Positions 42,826-52,492 of a stretch of 64,000 nucleotides of DNA are shown piece after piece. Made by a program: the position numbers and the translations under genes. This stretch comes from Oscillospiraceae bacterium (GTDB lineage: Bacteria; Bacillota; Clostridia; Oscillospirales; Oscillospiraceae): the NCBI GenBank assembly GCA_910575265.1, contig CAJTEA010000007.1, positions 62,001 through 126,000 on the forward strand. The letters run 5' to 3'. The number at the start of each line of letters is the position of its first letter. Position 1 is the stretch's first letter. The notes below the pieces were generated by a model that saw nothing but the letters and a program-made list of their open reading frames with translations, was not told where the DNA came from and ran no database searches.

Positions 42826-43011
42826 TGAAGTCACTCCTTTTCAGCATTCGGCCTTTCAGGCCAAAGTTCATTATACGAGCGCCCTTTCAAAAAATCAACC
42901 ATTTAAGTAGAAATTTAGGAAACCTTAATACTTCTCTTTTTGTTGCTTTTTTCCAAGGAAACCGTTACAATAGATTTTATTGTATGACTACTTTACTTAG
43001 GAGGCAGGGAC

Positions 43012-44529
43012 ATGGTACGATCCATCCAATCCTTAGGGCTCCAAGGGGTCACCGGCTACCCGGTCACCGCCGAATGCGATCTGTCCAGCGGGCTGCCCGC
43101 CTTTACGGTGGTGGGCCTGCCGGACGCCGCCGTCAACGAGGCCAGAGAGCGGGTGCGCGCCGCCATTAAAAACTGCGGCTTCACCTTCCCGGTCAGCCGG
43201 ATCACCGTCAATCTGGCTCCCGCCCATTTGAAAAAGATCGGCACCCTCTACGACCTGCCCATTCTGGTGGGCATTCTGGCCGCCGGCAAGCAGCTGAGGC
43301 TGCCCAGGGAACGCTGCGCCTTTCTGGGTGAGCTGTCCCTGTCCGGCCAGCTCCGGCCCTGTACGGGGATGCTGTCCATGGCCCTGGCCGCCAAGCGGGA
43401 GGGAATCGAGGCGCTGTATGTCCCCGAGGAGAACGCCGCCGAGGCCACGCTGGCCGAGGGGCCGGTGATTTACCCCGTCCGGGATGTGGCGCAGCTGGAG
43501 CGCCACCTGATGGGTGAGGAACTCATCTCCCCCGCCCCGCCCTGGGTCCCGGAGCCCGCCGCCTTCCACTGTCCCGACCTGTCCGAGGTGAAGGGCCAGG
43601 AGCAGGTAAAGCGGGCGCTGGAGATCGCCGCCGCCGGGGGACACAGCGTTCTCATGTCCGGCCCGCCGGGGACGGGCAAATCCATGCTGGCCCGCCGCCT
43701 GCCCGGCATTCTGCCGGACATGACCCGCCAGGAGGCGCTGGAATCCACGGAAATCCACTCCGTCATGGGCCAGACCAGCGCCAAGCAGCCGTTAATTGCC
43801 GTGCGGCCCTTTCGCTCCCCCCACCACACCGTGTCCTCCACCGGTATGTCTGGGGGCGGCTCCAACCCCCGGCCCGGGGAAATTTCCCTGGCCCATAACG
43901 GGGTCCTGTTCCTGGACGAGCTGCCCGAGTTCCCCCGGGAGGTGCTGGAGGTGCTCCGCCAGCCCCTGGAGGACGGTCAGGTGCAGATCTCCCGGGCGGC
44001 GGGCACCGTCACCTATCCCGCCCGGTTTATGCTGGTGTGCGCCATGAACCCCTGCAAGTGCGGCTGGTACGGCCACCCCTCCGGACGGTGCCGGTGCAGC
44101 GAGGCGGAGGTCAAAAAATACCTGTCCCGGCTGTCCGGCCCCCTGCTGGACCGGCTGGACATCTTTGTGGGGGTCACCCCTCTGGAGTTCGACGAGCTGT
44201 CCCAACGGGAGCGGGCGGAGACCTCCGCCCAGGTCAAGGAGCGGGTGGACGCCGCCCGGGCTCTCCAGACCAGTCGCCAGAGGGACACCGGCGTACCCTG
44301 CAATTCCCAGCTGACCCGGGAGGGACTGGACCGCTTCTGCGCTCTGGACGACGCCTGCCAGCGGCTGATGAAGGGGGCCTTTGACCGCATGGGCCTCACC
44401 GCCAGAAGCTACGACCGCATCCTGCGGGTGGCCCGCACCATCGCCGATCTGGACGGCGGCGGAGACATCCACCCCGGCCATCTGGCCGAGGCGCTGCAAT
44501 ACCGCCCGCCTGAGTATTTAAGACGATAA
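43012..44529 (+). CDS. YifB/ComM-type Mg-chelatase-like AAA+ ATPase
   Basis: A 505-residue AAA+ helicase-like ATPase. It has the N-terminal ChlI-like domain (residues 1-170, with FTVVGLPDAAVNEARERVRA), Walker A GPPGTGKSM near residue 221, the Walker B LFLDELPEF, and the C-terminal Mg-chelatase lid. NPCKCGWYG with CRCSEAEV is the typical metal-like loop. ComM, its best studied relative, promotes branch migration during natural transformation; in Firmicutes YifB often lies by dprA, which is absent here. Family firm, role inferred. Confidence 0.93.
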   Translation: MVRSIQSLGLQGVTGYPVTAECDLSSGLPAFTVVGLPDAAVNEARERVRAAIKNCGFTFPVSRITVNLAPAHLKKIGTLYDLPILVGILAAGKQLRLPRERCAFLGELSLSGQLRPCTGMLSMALAAKREGIEALYVPEENAAEATLAEGPVIYPVRDVAQLERHLMGEELISPAPPWVPEPAAFHCPDLSEVKGQEQVKRALEIAAAGGHSVLMSGPPGTGKSMLARRLPGILPDMTRQEALESTEIHSVMGQTSAKQPLIAVRPFRSPHHTVSSTGMSGGGSNPRPGEISLAHNGVLFLDELPEFPREVLEVLRQPLEDGQVQISRAAGTVTYPARFMLVCAMNPCKCGWYGHPSGRCRCSEAEVKKYLSRLSGPLLDRLDIFVGVTPLEFDELSQRERAETSAQVKERVDAARALQTSRQRDTGVPCNSQLTREGLDRFCALDDACQRLMKGAFDRMGLTARSYDRILRVARTIADLDGGGDIHPGHLAEALQYRPPEYLRR

Positions 44530-44597
44530 TCAAGCCGGAAACCAACATCCGGATTCTTTGCCCGCGCAGACGCGCATTTTGAAAAGAGGCTTGCCTG

Positions 44598-45827
44598 ATG
44601 AAAGAAAAACGAGCATCTCTTCTATTTTTCGGCGCCCTGGCGCTGGTCTATGTATCCATATTCCTCCTGCTGTGCCGGACTCCGCTTTACGACTTCACCT
44701 CCACCCGCGGCGCTCACAACGACTTTCTTTTTTCCTCTGATGATGTGTACTATGTCAGCTCGTTCTTTTCCACCACCATGGATACCTCCCTGCGCGTCAT
44801 CAAGCATCCGCTGCTGGTGGTGATCGGCTGGCTGTGTACCCGCGCGGAACATCTGGCGCTGGGCGGCATCAGCCTGAAGCTCCACTATGAGCTGATTGTT
44901 ATGGCCCAGCTCTGTGTGTCCCTGCTATCCACCTTTTATCTGCGCCGCATTCTGGAGGAGCACTACAGACTGGAGCGCCGCTGGGCGCTGCTGCTGTGCG
45001 CCGTCTACGCGCTGGCATTCTCCACCCTCTTTTTCACCTTCATAGCCGAGCACTTCATCCTTTCCGCTCTGCTGCTTATCATGAGCTTCTACTATGCCCG
45101 GGACCGCAAAACCTGGCTCCTGGTCCTCCTTGGCGCGCTCACCGCTGGGATTACCACCACCAACGCGGCGCTCTGGGCGGCCATCGTCTGGTTCTCTGGC
45201 GAGCCCACCGCCGCTGACCGCCGCCGCCGTATACTTACCCTGTTTTTGGGCGGAACCTGCTTCTGCGTCATGGTCGCCCTCTCCCCGGCGCGGGCTATCT
45301 TTTTCCAAAATATAATCGGCGGCGGGATGAACAGCTTTTACAACTATGGCGACCACTACGGATTTTGGGACACCGTACGACGGGTATTCTTCGCCTTCTT
45401 TGGTTCCACCTTCTTCTATCTGGACACAGCCGCCGCCTCTCCCTTTGGCGATTTCGCCGGACATGCCCTGTCCTTCCTCCCCTCCGCCGCCGCGCCTGTT
45501 ACGGCGGCCATGGTTCTGTGGGTTATACTGCTGGGGTGGGGAGCGGTTCAGGGCCGCGGAAGCCAGCTGCTGTGGGCGCCTCTGGCCGTATTGCTGTGCA
45601 ATCTGACCCTTCACGGGCTGTTTCAATACGGCTTGAAGGAGGGATTTCTCTATTCCCTCCACCACCTTCCGGCCCAACTGCTTATCACCGCCCTGGCCCT
45701 CAGGCCAGAGGCGGAACCTGGCCCGCGGCTGTCCGCCGGACGGGCGCTGGCGGTCTTTCTTGCCTGTGTCATACTCCTCAACCTGCCCGGATATGGAGCG
45801 CTGGCTCGGTTCATAATGGGAAAATAA
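44598..45827 (+). CDS. Polytopic membrane protein, possibly glycosyltransferase-like
   Basis: A 409-residue protein with about ten to twelve membrane helices. An acidic loop near the start (RGAHNDFLFSSDDVYYVSSF, residues 36-55) lies after helix 1. That is where GT-C type glycosyltransferases carry catalytic acidic residues, but I see no definite family motif. RRILTLFLGGT and several aromatic extracytoplasmic loops follow. The gene is 68 nt after yifB and followed by a strong terminator. The function is unknown, and the GT-C idea is only a suggestion from topology. Confidence 0.65.
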   Translation: MKEKRASLLFFGALALVYVSIFLLLCRTPLYDFTSTRGAHNDFLFSSDDVYYVSSFFSTTMDTSLRVIKHPLLVVIGWLCTRAEHLALGGISLKLHYELIVMAQLCVSLLSTFYLRRILEEHYRLERRWALLLCAVYALAFSTLFFTFIAEHFILSALLLIMSFYYARDRKTWLLVLLGALTAGITTTNAALWAAIVWFSGEPTAADRRRRILTLFLGGTCFCVMVALSPARAIFFQNIIGGGMNSFYNYGDHYGFWDTVRRVFFAFFGSTFFYLDTAAASPFGDFAGHALSFLPSAAAPVTAAMVLWVILLGWGAVQGRGSQLLWAPLAVLLCNLTLHGLFQYGLKEGFLYSLHHLPAQLLITALALRPEAEPGPRLSAGRALAVFLACVILLNLPGYGALARFIMGK

Positions 45828-45840
45828 TCTTTCACAGCGT

Positions 45841-45884
45841 AACCCGCCCCGGATTGTGCCGTACACACAATCCGGGGCGGGTTT
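45841..45884. terminator. Bidirectional terminator
   Basis: AACCCGCCCCGGATTGTG / CACAATCCGGGGCGGGTTT, 18-bp stem, between two convergent genes. Confidence 0.9.
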
Positions 45885-45893
45885 AATCATGCG

Positions 45894-48800
45894 TCAGCTC
45901 AGATATTTGCCCAGAATCTCCAGGAACAACTCAATATTCAGCGGTTTTGAGATGTGGGCGTTCATACCGTTTTTCAAGGCGGCCTCCTTGTCCTCCTCCA
46001 TGGCGTTGGCCGTCATGGCGATGATGGGCAGAGCCTTCACGTCCTCCCGGCGCATGGCCCGGATGGTACGCGTGGCCTCATAGCCGTCCATCACCGGCAT
46101 CTGCACATCCATCAGGATAGCGTCGTAGTAGTGTTCCGCCGCCTGGGTCATCATCTCCACCGCGTCGGTGCCGTCCGGGGCGCTCTCCACCGCAAAGCCG
46201 GTCTCCTCCAGAATGGCCTGGGCAATCTCCCGGTTAAGCTCGTTGTCCTCCACCAGCAGGATACGCTTGCCGCTGAAATCCGCCTGGGTCCAGGAGGCCT
46301 TCTTCTCCTCCTTTTCTGTCAGGTTGTTCGCGGCCAGCAGGGCGGATTTCAGGTCGGACATAAACAGGGGCTTGGCACAGAACGCCGTGACCCCCGCCTG
46401 AGCGGCTTCCTCCTCGATATCGGTCCAGTCATAGGCAGTGAGGATAATGATCGGGGCTTCCCGGCCAATGGCCGCGCGAATGCGGCGGCAGGTCTCAATT
46501 CCACTCAGCTCCGGCATCTGCCAGTCTACAATGTAGGTGTGGTAGGAGTCCCCCTCACTGTGGGCGCTCTTGGCCCGGTAGACCGCCTCCCGGCCGGAGG
46601 TGGTCCATTCCGCCCGCATTCCGATCTGTTTGAGCATCTTGACCACGCTCTCGCAGCTGTCAAAGTCGTCGTCCACCACCAGGGCACGCAGGCCCTCCAG
46701 CTCTTTGATCTGGGCCGCGTTCCTTTCAATATCCTGAAGCTTCAAGCTCAGTTCCACCCGGAACTCGCTGCCCTTTCCCTTTTCGCTCTGAACAGTAATG
46801 ACACCGCCCATCATCTCCACGATATTTTTGGTGATGGCCATCCCCAAGCCGGTACCCTGAATACCCGTCTTGGTGGTGCTGGCCTCCCGCTCAAAGGGCT
46901 CGAAAATATGCTCTACAAACTCCGGCGCCATGCCGATTCCGTTGTCCTTCACAATGAAACTGTAATCCCCATAGCCGTGGCGGAAGGTGGTCTGCTGCCG
47001 GATGCGGAAGCTCACCGTCCCCCCCGCCGGGGTGTACTTGACGGCGTTGCTCAGCAGGTTCACAAAGACCTGGCTCAGCTTCAGCGCGTCGGCGATCACG
47101 TCCTCGTTGTTGACGTCGAAGGTGTCGATAAACAGCTCCAGCTGCTTGGCCTTCACCTGGGGCTGGATAATATTGACCAGATTGTGGGTCAGCTCAGAGA
47201 TGTTGCACTCCTGCTCCTTGATCTGGACCTTGCCGCTCTCAATACGGCTCATGTCCAGGATATCGTTAATCAGGCTGAGGAGGTGGTTGCTGGAGGACAG
47301 CACCTTTTGCAGACAGTCCCGCACCTGAGCCTTATTGTCAATATGGCTGACCGCGATGGTGGTAAAGCCAATGATAGCGTTCATGGGGGTGCGGATGTCG
47401 TGGGACATGTTGGACAGGAAGGTGGTCTTGGCGCTGTTGGCGTGCTGGGCCTGCATCAAGGCCTCCTGGAGCACCTGGGTTTGCTCCCGCTGCTTCTGGA
47501 CCTGCGCTGTAATGTCCTTGACCACTACCATCACCATAATGTCCCCGGTTCCGTCATCCTGGGTCATAATAAAGGACTGACGCACACATATGGCCTGTTC
47601 CTCCAGGCCCTTGCACCAGTAGTCCAGCGTAACCTCCGGCTCGCCGTCCTCATAGCACTTGCGCAGATTTTCCAGGTTGACGATGGCGTCATAGTCCTCC
47701 AGGGACTCCTCCAGGACATAAATTCTCCACCGGTCAAAAACCTCCGAGGCGGCGCAGGGGGCCTGGATTTCCACCTGCTCCAGCAGGGAAATGTAATCGC
47801 CGTTCAGGAGGCAGAGCACATCCTGCTCAATATCGTCCCGGGAGAGGTTGAACTCAAAGGTGCAGAAGGCGGTGGAGGTGATAGCAATGCGGTACTGCCG
47901 TTCCTTGCGGTTGGCCAGAGCGATCTCTTTCTGCGCCAGCAGCGCGTCCTTCTGCAAGCCGGTGATGTGCTCCTGGCTCTCCCTCATCAGCTTCCAGTGC
48001 TCTCTCCGGCTCCGGAACAGCAGGACCAGGATATAGACCGCAAACACTCCGATGAGAATCACCTGAAGGACCATGCCGGTGTGGTTGGCGTTGCGGATCA
48101 TGTCCTGGGTCACGCTTTTGGGGAAGGTCTGAACCAGGAAGTAGCTGCTTCCTGGCACATTGAGCACACACAGAATGTCCGTCTTGCTGCCTGGGGCGCA
48201 GAGAAAGCCACCCTGTCCGCCGCCGCGCAGAACTGCCCAGGTATTTTCCGCAGTCCGCGCGTCTATCACGCCGTCCTGAAGCAGTTCATCCGGCAGCGCG
48301 TTGGTATATGTCCCGTTTTCCGCGTGGGCGATGACAAAGCCATCCTCGCTGCACAGATATACCCCGGCCGGCTCGCCGAAGTAGGAGGTGAGCAGCATGT
48401 TCTGGAGATAGTCCTCCGCAAAGTAAAGCCCAAGCAGCATGCCGATGATCTCGCCATTGTATTCCACCGGGGCATAGAACACCGTCATAACCTGCCCGGT
48501 CAGCCTGGAGGTGAGCACTTCCAGTCCGCTCTCCCCCCGCATTCCGCGGATAAAATATTCCCGGTCGCTGCTGTCGCTGGTCCTGCCGTCGGAAGCCAGG
48601 TTGACCCCATCGGTGTTGACAAAGCGGATGGCGTTAAAGGAGGCGTTCTCCTCCATCCCCTTCAGAAGCTCCGTTGTAATATCCGGCTCATTCTCGCCGA
48701 CGCCAACCAGATAAGCGTAATTGCGCAGGCGAAGCATGGCGTTGTTGAACTCACTTTCGATCCGGTGAGTCGTCTGTAAGGCGGAATCCATCGCGTAATT

Positions 48801-48923
48801 CAGGTTTTGATTCTCGATTCGTCTGCTGTTGGCTGAGGAATACCATCGAAACAGCAGAAAAACCGCCGCCAGCACAATCCCTATGTACAGCACATTCTGC
48901 CAGGTCTTTTTCGACGTACGCAT
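45894..48923 (-). CDS. Membrane hybrid sensor histidine kinase with two receiver domains
   Basis: A 1009-residue kinase. Helices near 12-30 and 285-303 enclose an extracytoplasmic Cache-like sensor (YLVGVGENEPDITTELL, VFYAPVEYNGEIIGMLLG). A PAS-like region (340-470) and coiled coil lead to HisKA with NMSHDIRTPMNAIIGF (phospho-His), and to HATPase with DNGIGM and GTGLGMAI. Two receiver domains follow: the first has LVVDDD and VDWQMPELSG, the second LVEDNE and MDVQMPVMDG, both with phospho-acceptor Asp. There is no HPt domain or output regulator beside it, so a distant partner is needed. The Cache domain suggests sensing of a small organic molecule. Confidence 0.93.
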   Translation of the reverse strand: MRTSKKTWQNVLYIGIVLAAVFLLFRWYSSANSRRIENQNLNYAMDSALQTTHRIESEFNNAMLRLRNYAYLVGVGENEPDITTELLKGMEENASFNAIRFVNTDGVNLASDGRTSDSSDREYFIRGMRGESGLEVLTSRLTGQVMTVFYAPVEYNGEIIGMLLGLYFAEDYLQNMLLTSYFGEPAGVYLCSEDGFVIAHAENGTYTNALPDELLQDGVIDARTAENTWAVLRGGGQGGFLCAPGSKTDILCVLNVPGSSYFLVQTFPKSVTQDMIRNANHTGMVLQVILIGVFAVYILVLLFRSRREHWKLMRESQEHITGLQKDALLAQKEIALANRKERQYRIAITSTAFCTFEFNLSRDDIEQDVLCLLNGDYISLLEQVEIQAPCAASEVFDRWRIYVLEESLEDYDAIVNLENLRKCYEDGEPEVTLDYWCKGLEEQAICVRQSFIMTQDDGTGDIMVMVVVKDITAQVQKQREQTQVLQEALMQAQHANSAKTTFLSNMSHDIRTPMNAIIGFTTIAVSHIDNKAQVRDCLQKVLSSSNHLLSLINDILDMSRIESGKVQIKEQECNISELTHNLVNIIQPQVKAKQLELFIDTFDVNNEDVIADALKLSQVFVNLLSNAVKYTPAGGTVSFRIRQQTTFRHGYGDYSFIVKDNGIGMAPEFVEHIFEPFEREASTTKTGIQGTGLGMAITKNIVEMMGGVITVQSEKGKGSEFRVELSLKLQDIERNAAQIKELEGLRALVVDDDFDSCESVVKMLKQIGMRAEWTTSGREAVYRAKSAHSEGDSYHTYIVDWQMPELSGIETCRRIRAAIGREAPIIILTAYDWTDIEEEAAQAGVTAFCAKPLFMSDLKSALLAANNLTEKEEKKASWTQADFSGKRILLVEDNELNREIAQAILEETGFAVESAPDGTDAVEMMTQAAEHYYDAILMDVQMPVMDGYEATRTIRAMRREDVKALPIIAMTANAMEEDKEAALKNGMNAHISKPLNIELFLEILGKYLS

Positions 48924-49029
48924 GGAAAACGACCCCCCATAAAATAGAAAGTGTTTTTATTTTACCACTTTTTGTTCAAAAAGTATAGCGTGTATTTTAC
49001 ATTTTACATATTGTATCTCTGCTCTACGT

Positions 49030-49062
49030 AAAACCGGCGCCGTCTGTAGAGACGGCGCCGGC
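49030..49062 (-). terminator. Terminator of the CdaR-type regulator gene
   Basis: Leftward GCCGGCGCCGTCT / AGACGGCGCCGG followed by TTTTACG. Confidence 0.85.
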
Positions 49063-49073
49063 TGCGCTTCCGT

Positions 49074-50165
49074 TTACGATTCGATTCCCCGGGAAATCAG
49101 ATACTTCTTGACCATCAGCGCCACTTTGAAGGTAATCGCGTCGTCGAACTCCCGCAGGTCCAGGCCGGTGAGCTTCTTGATCTTCTCCAGCCGGTACACC
49201 AGCGTGTTCCGGTGGACAAACAGCTTCCGGGCGGTCTCGGACACATTCAGGTTGTTCTCAAAGAACTTGTTGATGGTGAGCAATGTCTCCTGGTCCAGGG
49301 CGTCAATGGGGCTCTTTTTAAAGACCTCCTGAAGGAACATTTGGCACAGAATGGTGGGCAGCTGGTAGATCAGACGGCCGATGCCCAGATTCTCGTAGTT
49401 AATCACCGTCTTCTCCGTGTCAAAGACCTTGCCCACATCGATGGCCACCCCGGCCTCCTTATAGGCCCGGGCCAGGTCACGGATATGGGGGACGATGGTG
49501 CCGATGCCCACTACCACCTTAACCCCCAGCTCCTGGGTGATGGCGGTGACAATCTGCTTGGCGATCTTGCCCAGTTCCTTGGAGTCGGCCCCCTCGGACA
49601 GCTGCTTGATGAGGGCCACATCCGTCTCGTTGATGGAGATCACAAAATCGGACTGCTTGTCCGGAAACAGGTTCTGGATGACATCGATGGTGGACACATC
49701 GGCAGGGCCCAGCTGGCGCACCAGAAAGGCGGCGCGTGGCACCTCGGAGACAAAATGGAGCTCCTTGGCCTGGGTGTAAATATCGCCCAGGAGAATATTG
49801 TCAGAGATGATATTCTTAACAAAGGTGGCTTTATCATGCTTCTCCTCATAGTAGGCCTTGGCGCCGTTGAAGGCTACCACAGCCATAGCGCACAGGGAGG
49901 CGGCCATCTCGTCTTCCCCCTTGACAAAGGCGGCATAATCAAACTGGGCGCCCCAGCCCACCAGGGGCTTAAAGGTCCGCCCCTCAAACCGGGCCAGCCC
50001 GTTTTCCGCGCTGTTAATGGCGGCGACCGCGCCGGACCAGTGTTCGCCAATGCAGGTCAGCTCGCTGCAGGCGACCACGATCCCCTCCGAGTCCACGACA
50101 CCGACTGTGCGTGTAATGCTGTCTTTCATTTGGAGTACGACACCCTGGAACATCCTGCTAGACAC
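49074..50165 (-). CDS. CdaR-type (sugar diacid) transcriptional regulator
   Basis: A 363-residue regulator. The N-terminal sugar-diacid recognition domain (residues 1-130) includes VGVVDSEGIVVACSEL. A GGDEF-like degenerate middle follows, and the C-terminus is a PucR/HTH_30 helix-turn-helix with FFENNLNVSETARKLFVHRN then TLVYRLEKIKKLTGLDLREF. Such proteins activate glycerate or glucarate catabolism in E. coli (CdaR), but the gene here stands alone between a histidine kinase and a pseudouridine synthase. No obvious target is adjacent. The family call is firm; the ligand is unknown. Confidence 0.9.
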   Translation of the reverse strand: MSSRMFQGVVLQMKDSITRTVGVVDSEGIVVACSELTCIGEHWSGAVAAINSAENGLARFEGRTFKPLVGWGAQFDYAAFVKGEDEMAASLCAMAVVAFNGAKAYYEEKHDKATFVKNIISDNILLGDIYTQAKELHFVSEVPRAAFLVRQLGPADVSTIDVIQNLFPDKQSDFVISINETDVALIKQLSEGADSKELGKIAKQIVTAITQELGVKVVVGIGTIVPHIRDLARAYKEAGVAIDVGKVFDTEKTVINYENLGIGRLIYQLPTILCQMFLQEVFKKSPIDALDQETLLTINKFFENNLNVSETARKLFVHRNTLVYRLEKIKKLTGLDLREFDDAITFKVALMVKKYLISRGIES

Positions 50166-50292
50166 AGCAATCCCTCCTAAAAATCCATTCTTACTGGTTT
50201 TCCCTTTTTATACCGCTCCCCTATTATATCGGGTGCCGACCAGTTTGGCAAGTATTTTTTGATATTTTTTTGTTCAGTTTGCCCAATTATTT

Positions 50293-51033
50293 TTAAGCCT
50301 GCCTGTCCTCTCCCAATTGACCTCGCTCAAATGTGGATAAAAAGCGCCATTGCCCCGGTTTTAGGGCCTGATCCAGCGTCAAAGATCCCATAGACAGCCG
50401 GTGAAGGGTCAAAACCGGCTTTCCCCGGGCTGCCAGCATCCGTTTTACCTGGTGGTATTTGCCCTCCCGGAGGGTAATCCGGCACTCGCTTCCATCCTCC
50501 AGCGGCTCCAGCACGGCGGGAAGACAGCGCAGGCCGTCTTTCAGCACCATACCTTCCGCCAGCGCCTTGACGTCCTCTGTATCAATTCTGCCCTCCACCC
50601 GGGCCAGATAGACCTTGTCCACATGCTTTTTGGGGGAAAGCAGCCGGTGGGCCAGGTCTCCGTCGTCGGTGAGAAGAAGCAGACCGGTGGTGTCCTTGTC
50701 CAGCCGGCCCGCCGGAAACAGCCCTCGCCGCCTCAGCTCCGGAGGAAGCAGATCCAGCACGGTGGGCTGACGCTTATCCTCGGTGGCGGACAACAGCCCC
50801 GCCGGCTTGTGGAGCATCACATAGACAAAGGGGGAGCAGTCCACCGCCTCGCCGTCCACTGTGAGGCAAACCGCGCCCGGATCGTACCGCTCCTCCGGCC
50901 CGCGGACCGGACTGCCGTCCGCCAGCACCCGTCCCAGCCGGACCAGGTCTTTGGCCTCCTTCCGGCTCCACCGTCCGGTGGAGGCCAGCAGTTTATCCAG
51001 ACGTTCCAGGGCGATCCCCTCCTTCTTAATCAT
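50293..51033 (-). CDS. Pseudouridine synthase, RsuA/RluB family
   Basis: A 246-residue rRNA-modifying enzyme. An S4 RNA-binding domain (residues 8-65, RLDKLLASTGRWSRKEAKDL) precedes the catalytic domain. The active aspartate is in PAGRLDKDTTGLLLLTDDG, a family signature, and the end EGKYHQVKRMLAARGKPVL is standard. I use the ATG at 51033 behind GGAGGAAGG. It may modify 16S U516 (RsuA) or 23S (RluB); the sequence alone does not decide, though the length favours RsuA. Divergent from a DUF4830 gene. Confidence 0.92.
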   Translation of the reverse strand: MIKKEGIALERLDKLLASTGRWSRKEAKDLVRLGRVLADGSPVRGPEERYDPGAVCLTVDGEAVDCSPFVYVMLHKPAGLLSATEDKRQPTVLDLLPPELRRRGLFPAGRLDKDTTGLLLLTDDGDLAHRLLSPKKHVDKVYLARVEGRIDTEDVKALAEGMVLKDGLRCLPAVLEPLEDGSECRITLREGKYHQVKRMLAARGKPVLTLHRLSMGSLTLDQALKPGQWRFLSTFERGQLGEDRQA

Positions 51034-51094
51034 AACCTTCCTCCGGCCCGCATAAGTTAAAGGGAGAACACATCCAGGGAAGGAGAAATATGCC

Positions 51095-51571
51095 GTGTTG
51101 ATCGTAACCGCGAAAATGCCCAAACGAAAGCTGACTCTGGGGGTGGCGCTGGCGGCTCTGCTGTGCTGCTGCGCCATCGCCCTGAATTTCGGCCAGGCCG
51201 CCGTTCAGGAGGTGTCCGCCTCCGGCCTCCCAAACCCCAAGGGGGTCAAATCCAATCAGGACCGCGTCGACTATCTGGCCGCCTATGGCTGGGAGGTATC
51301 CCAGGACCCCATCGCCACCCAGGAGCTGCTGATCCCCGAGGAGATGGACGCCAGCTATGACGAATACCTTGCCCTCCAGTCTGACCAGGGCTTCAATCTG
51401 AAAAAGTACGCCGGCAAGCGGGTGAAACGGTACACCTACGAGATCCTCAACTACCCCACCGGTGAGACAGGGGTACAGGTCAACCTTATGATCTGTAAAA
51501 ACACCGTGGTGGGCGGCGAGGTCCTGTCCCCTCAGCTGGACGGATTCTTACACGGGCTGGCCATGCCTTGA
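51095..51571 (+). CDS. DUF4830-domain membrane-anchored protein
   Basis: A 158-residue protein starting at a GTG at 51095, nine bases after AAGGAG. One hydrophobic helix (residues 12-32, LTLGVALAALLCCCAIALNF) anchors or exports it. The mature domain carries the DUF4830 pattern: RVDYLAAYGWEVSQDPIATQ, IPEEMDASYDEYLALQSDQG and KRYTYEILNYP. The family is almost confined to Clostridia and has no known function. It lies between divergent and convergent neighbours as a single gene. Confidence 0.85.
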   Translation: MLIVTAKMPKRKLTLGVALAALLCCCAIALNFGQAAVQEVSASGLPNPKGVKSNQDRVDYLAAYGWEVSQDPIATQELLIPEEMDASYDEYLALQSDQGFNLKKYAGKRVKRYTYEILNYPTGETGVQVNLMICKNTVVGGEVLSPQLDGFLHGLAMP

Positions 51572-51612
51572 AGGCCCCGGGGGCAGGGCGTGCGGATGGT
51601 CTCAAATCCCCG

Positions 51613-52437
51613 CTATTTTTCCACAATATGCACATTCAGGTGGTCGTAGGTCATCTCCACCCCCCGGCGGACAAAGGACTCCCGCACCTCCTCCAGCAGG
51701 GCGTAGTACACGTCCCAGTAGTCGCCGGAGAGGGTCCACAGGCGGGTTAAATACTCAATGCTGCTGGATTGATACTCTGAGACGTAGACCACCGGGGCAG
51801 GGTCGTCCAGAATCCCGGGGATCACCGCCAGGGCGTCCTCGATGGCTCCCCGCGCCTGAGCGGTGGGGGCGTCGTAGGAGGCGGTGAATTTCAGGTCCAT
51901 CCGCCGTTTGCCCAGGCGGTTGTAGTTGGTGATCTTCGTGGCGGACAACTGGCTGTTAGGCACAAAAATTTCCTTGTTGTCCGGGGTGGTAAAGGTGGTA
52001 TAGGACAGAGACACCGCGGAGATGGTCCCGCTGATTCCATCGGCCTCCACATAGTCCCCCACTGAGAAGGGCTTGGTCACCAGCAGCACCAGTCCCCCGG
52101 CCAGGTTGGACAGGGTATTTTGCAGGGCCATGGACACCGCCAGGCCCGCCACACTGAGCATGGCGATGATGGAAGTGACCTCCACCCCCATCGTCCCCGC
52201 CAGCATCAGGGCCAGCAGAAACCAGAGGAACACGCTCACACCGGTGTGGATGTATACCTTGATGGCCGCCACCGATTTGCTCCGGTCCAGCAGCCGGTCC
52301 ACCATCCGCGTCAGCAGCCGGATCACCAGCCAGCCCACAAGGACCATAATCACCACCCGCAGCACATCGCCCAGGGTCAAATCATGGATGCCCACGCTTT
52401 TGCCTACCGCTCGCAGAACTTCCTCTACCGTTTCCAT
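51613..52437 (-). CDS. Small-conductance mechanosensitive channel (MscS)
   Basis: A 274-residue channel protein. Three N-terminal membrane helices lead to the pore helix (SVAGLAVSMALQNTLSNLAG). The beta domain begins KPFSVGDYVEADGISGTISA and includes VFVPNS-like FVPNSQLSATKITNY, all typical of MscS. It opens under membrane tension to release solutes in hypo-osmotic shock. The ATG at 52437 follows AAGGAGG. A terminator separates it from mreB, so it has its own promoter, which I could not identify. Confidence 0.94.
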   Translation of the reverse strand: METVEEVLRAVGKSVGIHDLTLGDVLRVVIMVLVGWLVIRLLTRMVDRLLDRSKSVAAIKVYIHTGVSVFLWFLLALMLAGTMGVEVTSIIAMLSVAGLAVSMALQNTLSNLAGGLVLLVTKPFSVGDYVEADGISGTISAVSLSYTTFTTPDNKEIFVPNSQLSATKITNYNRLGKRRMDLKFTASYDAPTAQARGAIEDALAVIPGILDDPAPVVYVSEYQSSSIEYLTRLWTLSGDYWDVYYALLEEVRESFVRRGVEMTYDHLNVHIVEK

Positions 52438-52454
52438 AGCTCTCCTCCTTGCCA

Positions 52455-52481
52455 AAACAGCCGGCCACCGGCCGGCTGTTT
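52455..52481 (-). terminator. Terminator downstream of the MreB-family gene
   Basis: AAACAGCCGGCC / GGCCGGCTGTTT with a TTTT tail on the leftward strand. Confidence 0.85.
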
Positions 52482-52492
52482 CCTGTTTTCGA

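Noticed and set aside
45954-48779. A 941-codon open frame on the plus strand
   Set aside because: It is the antisense shadow of the hybrid histidine kinase gene in GC-rich DNA; there is no ribosome site and no domain.
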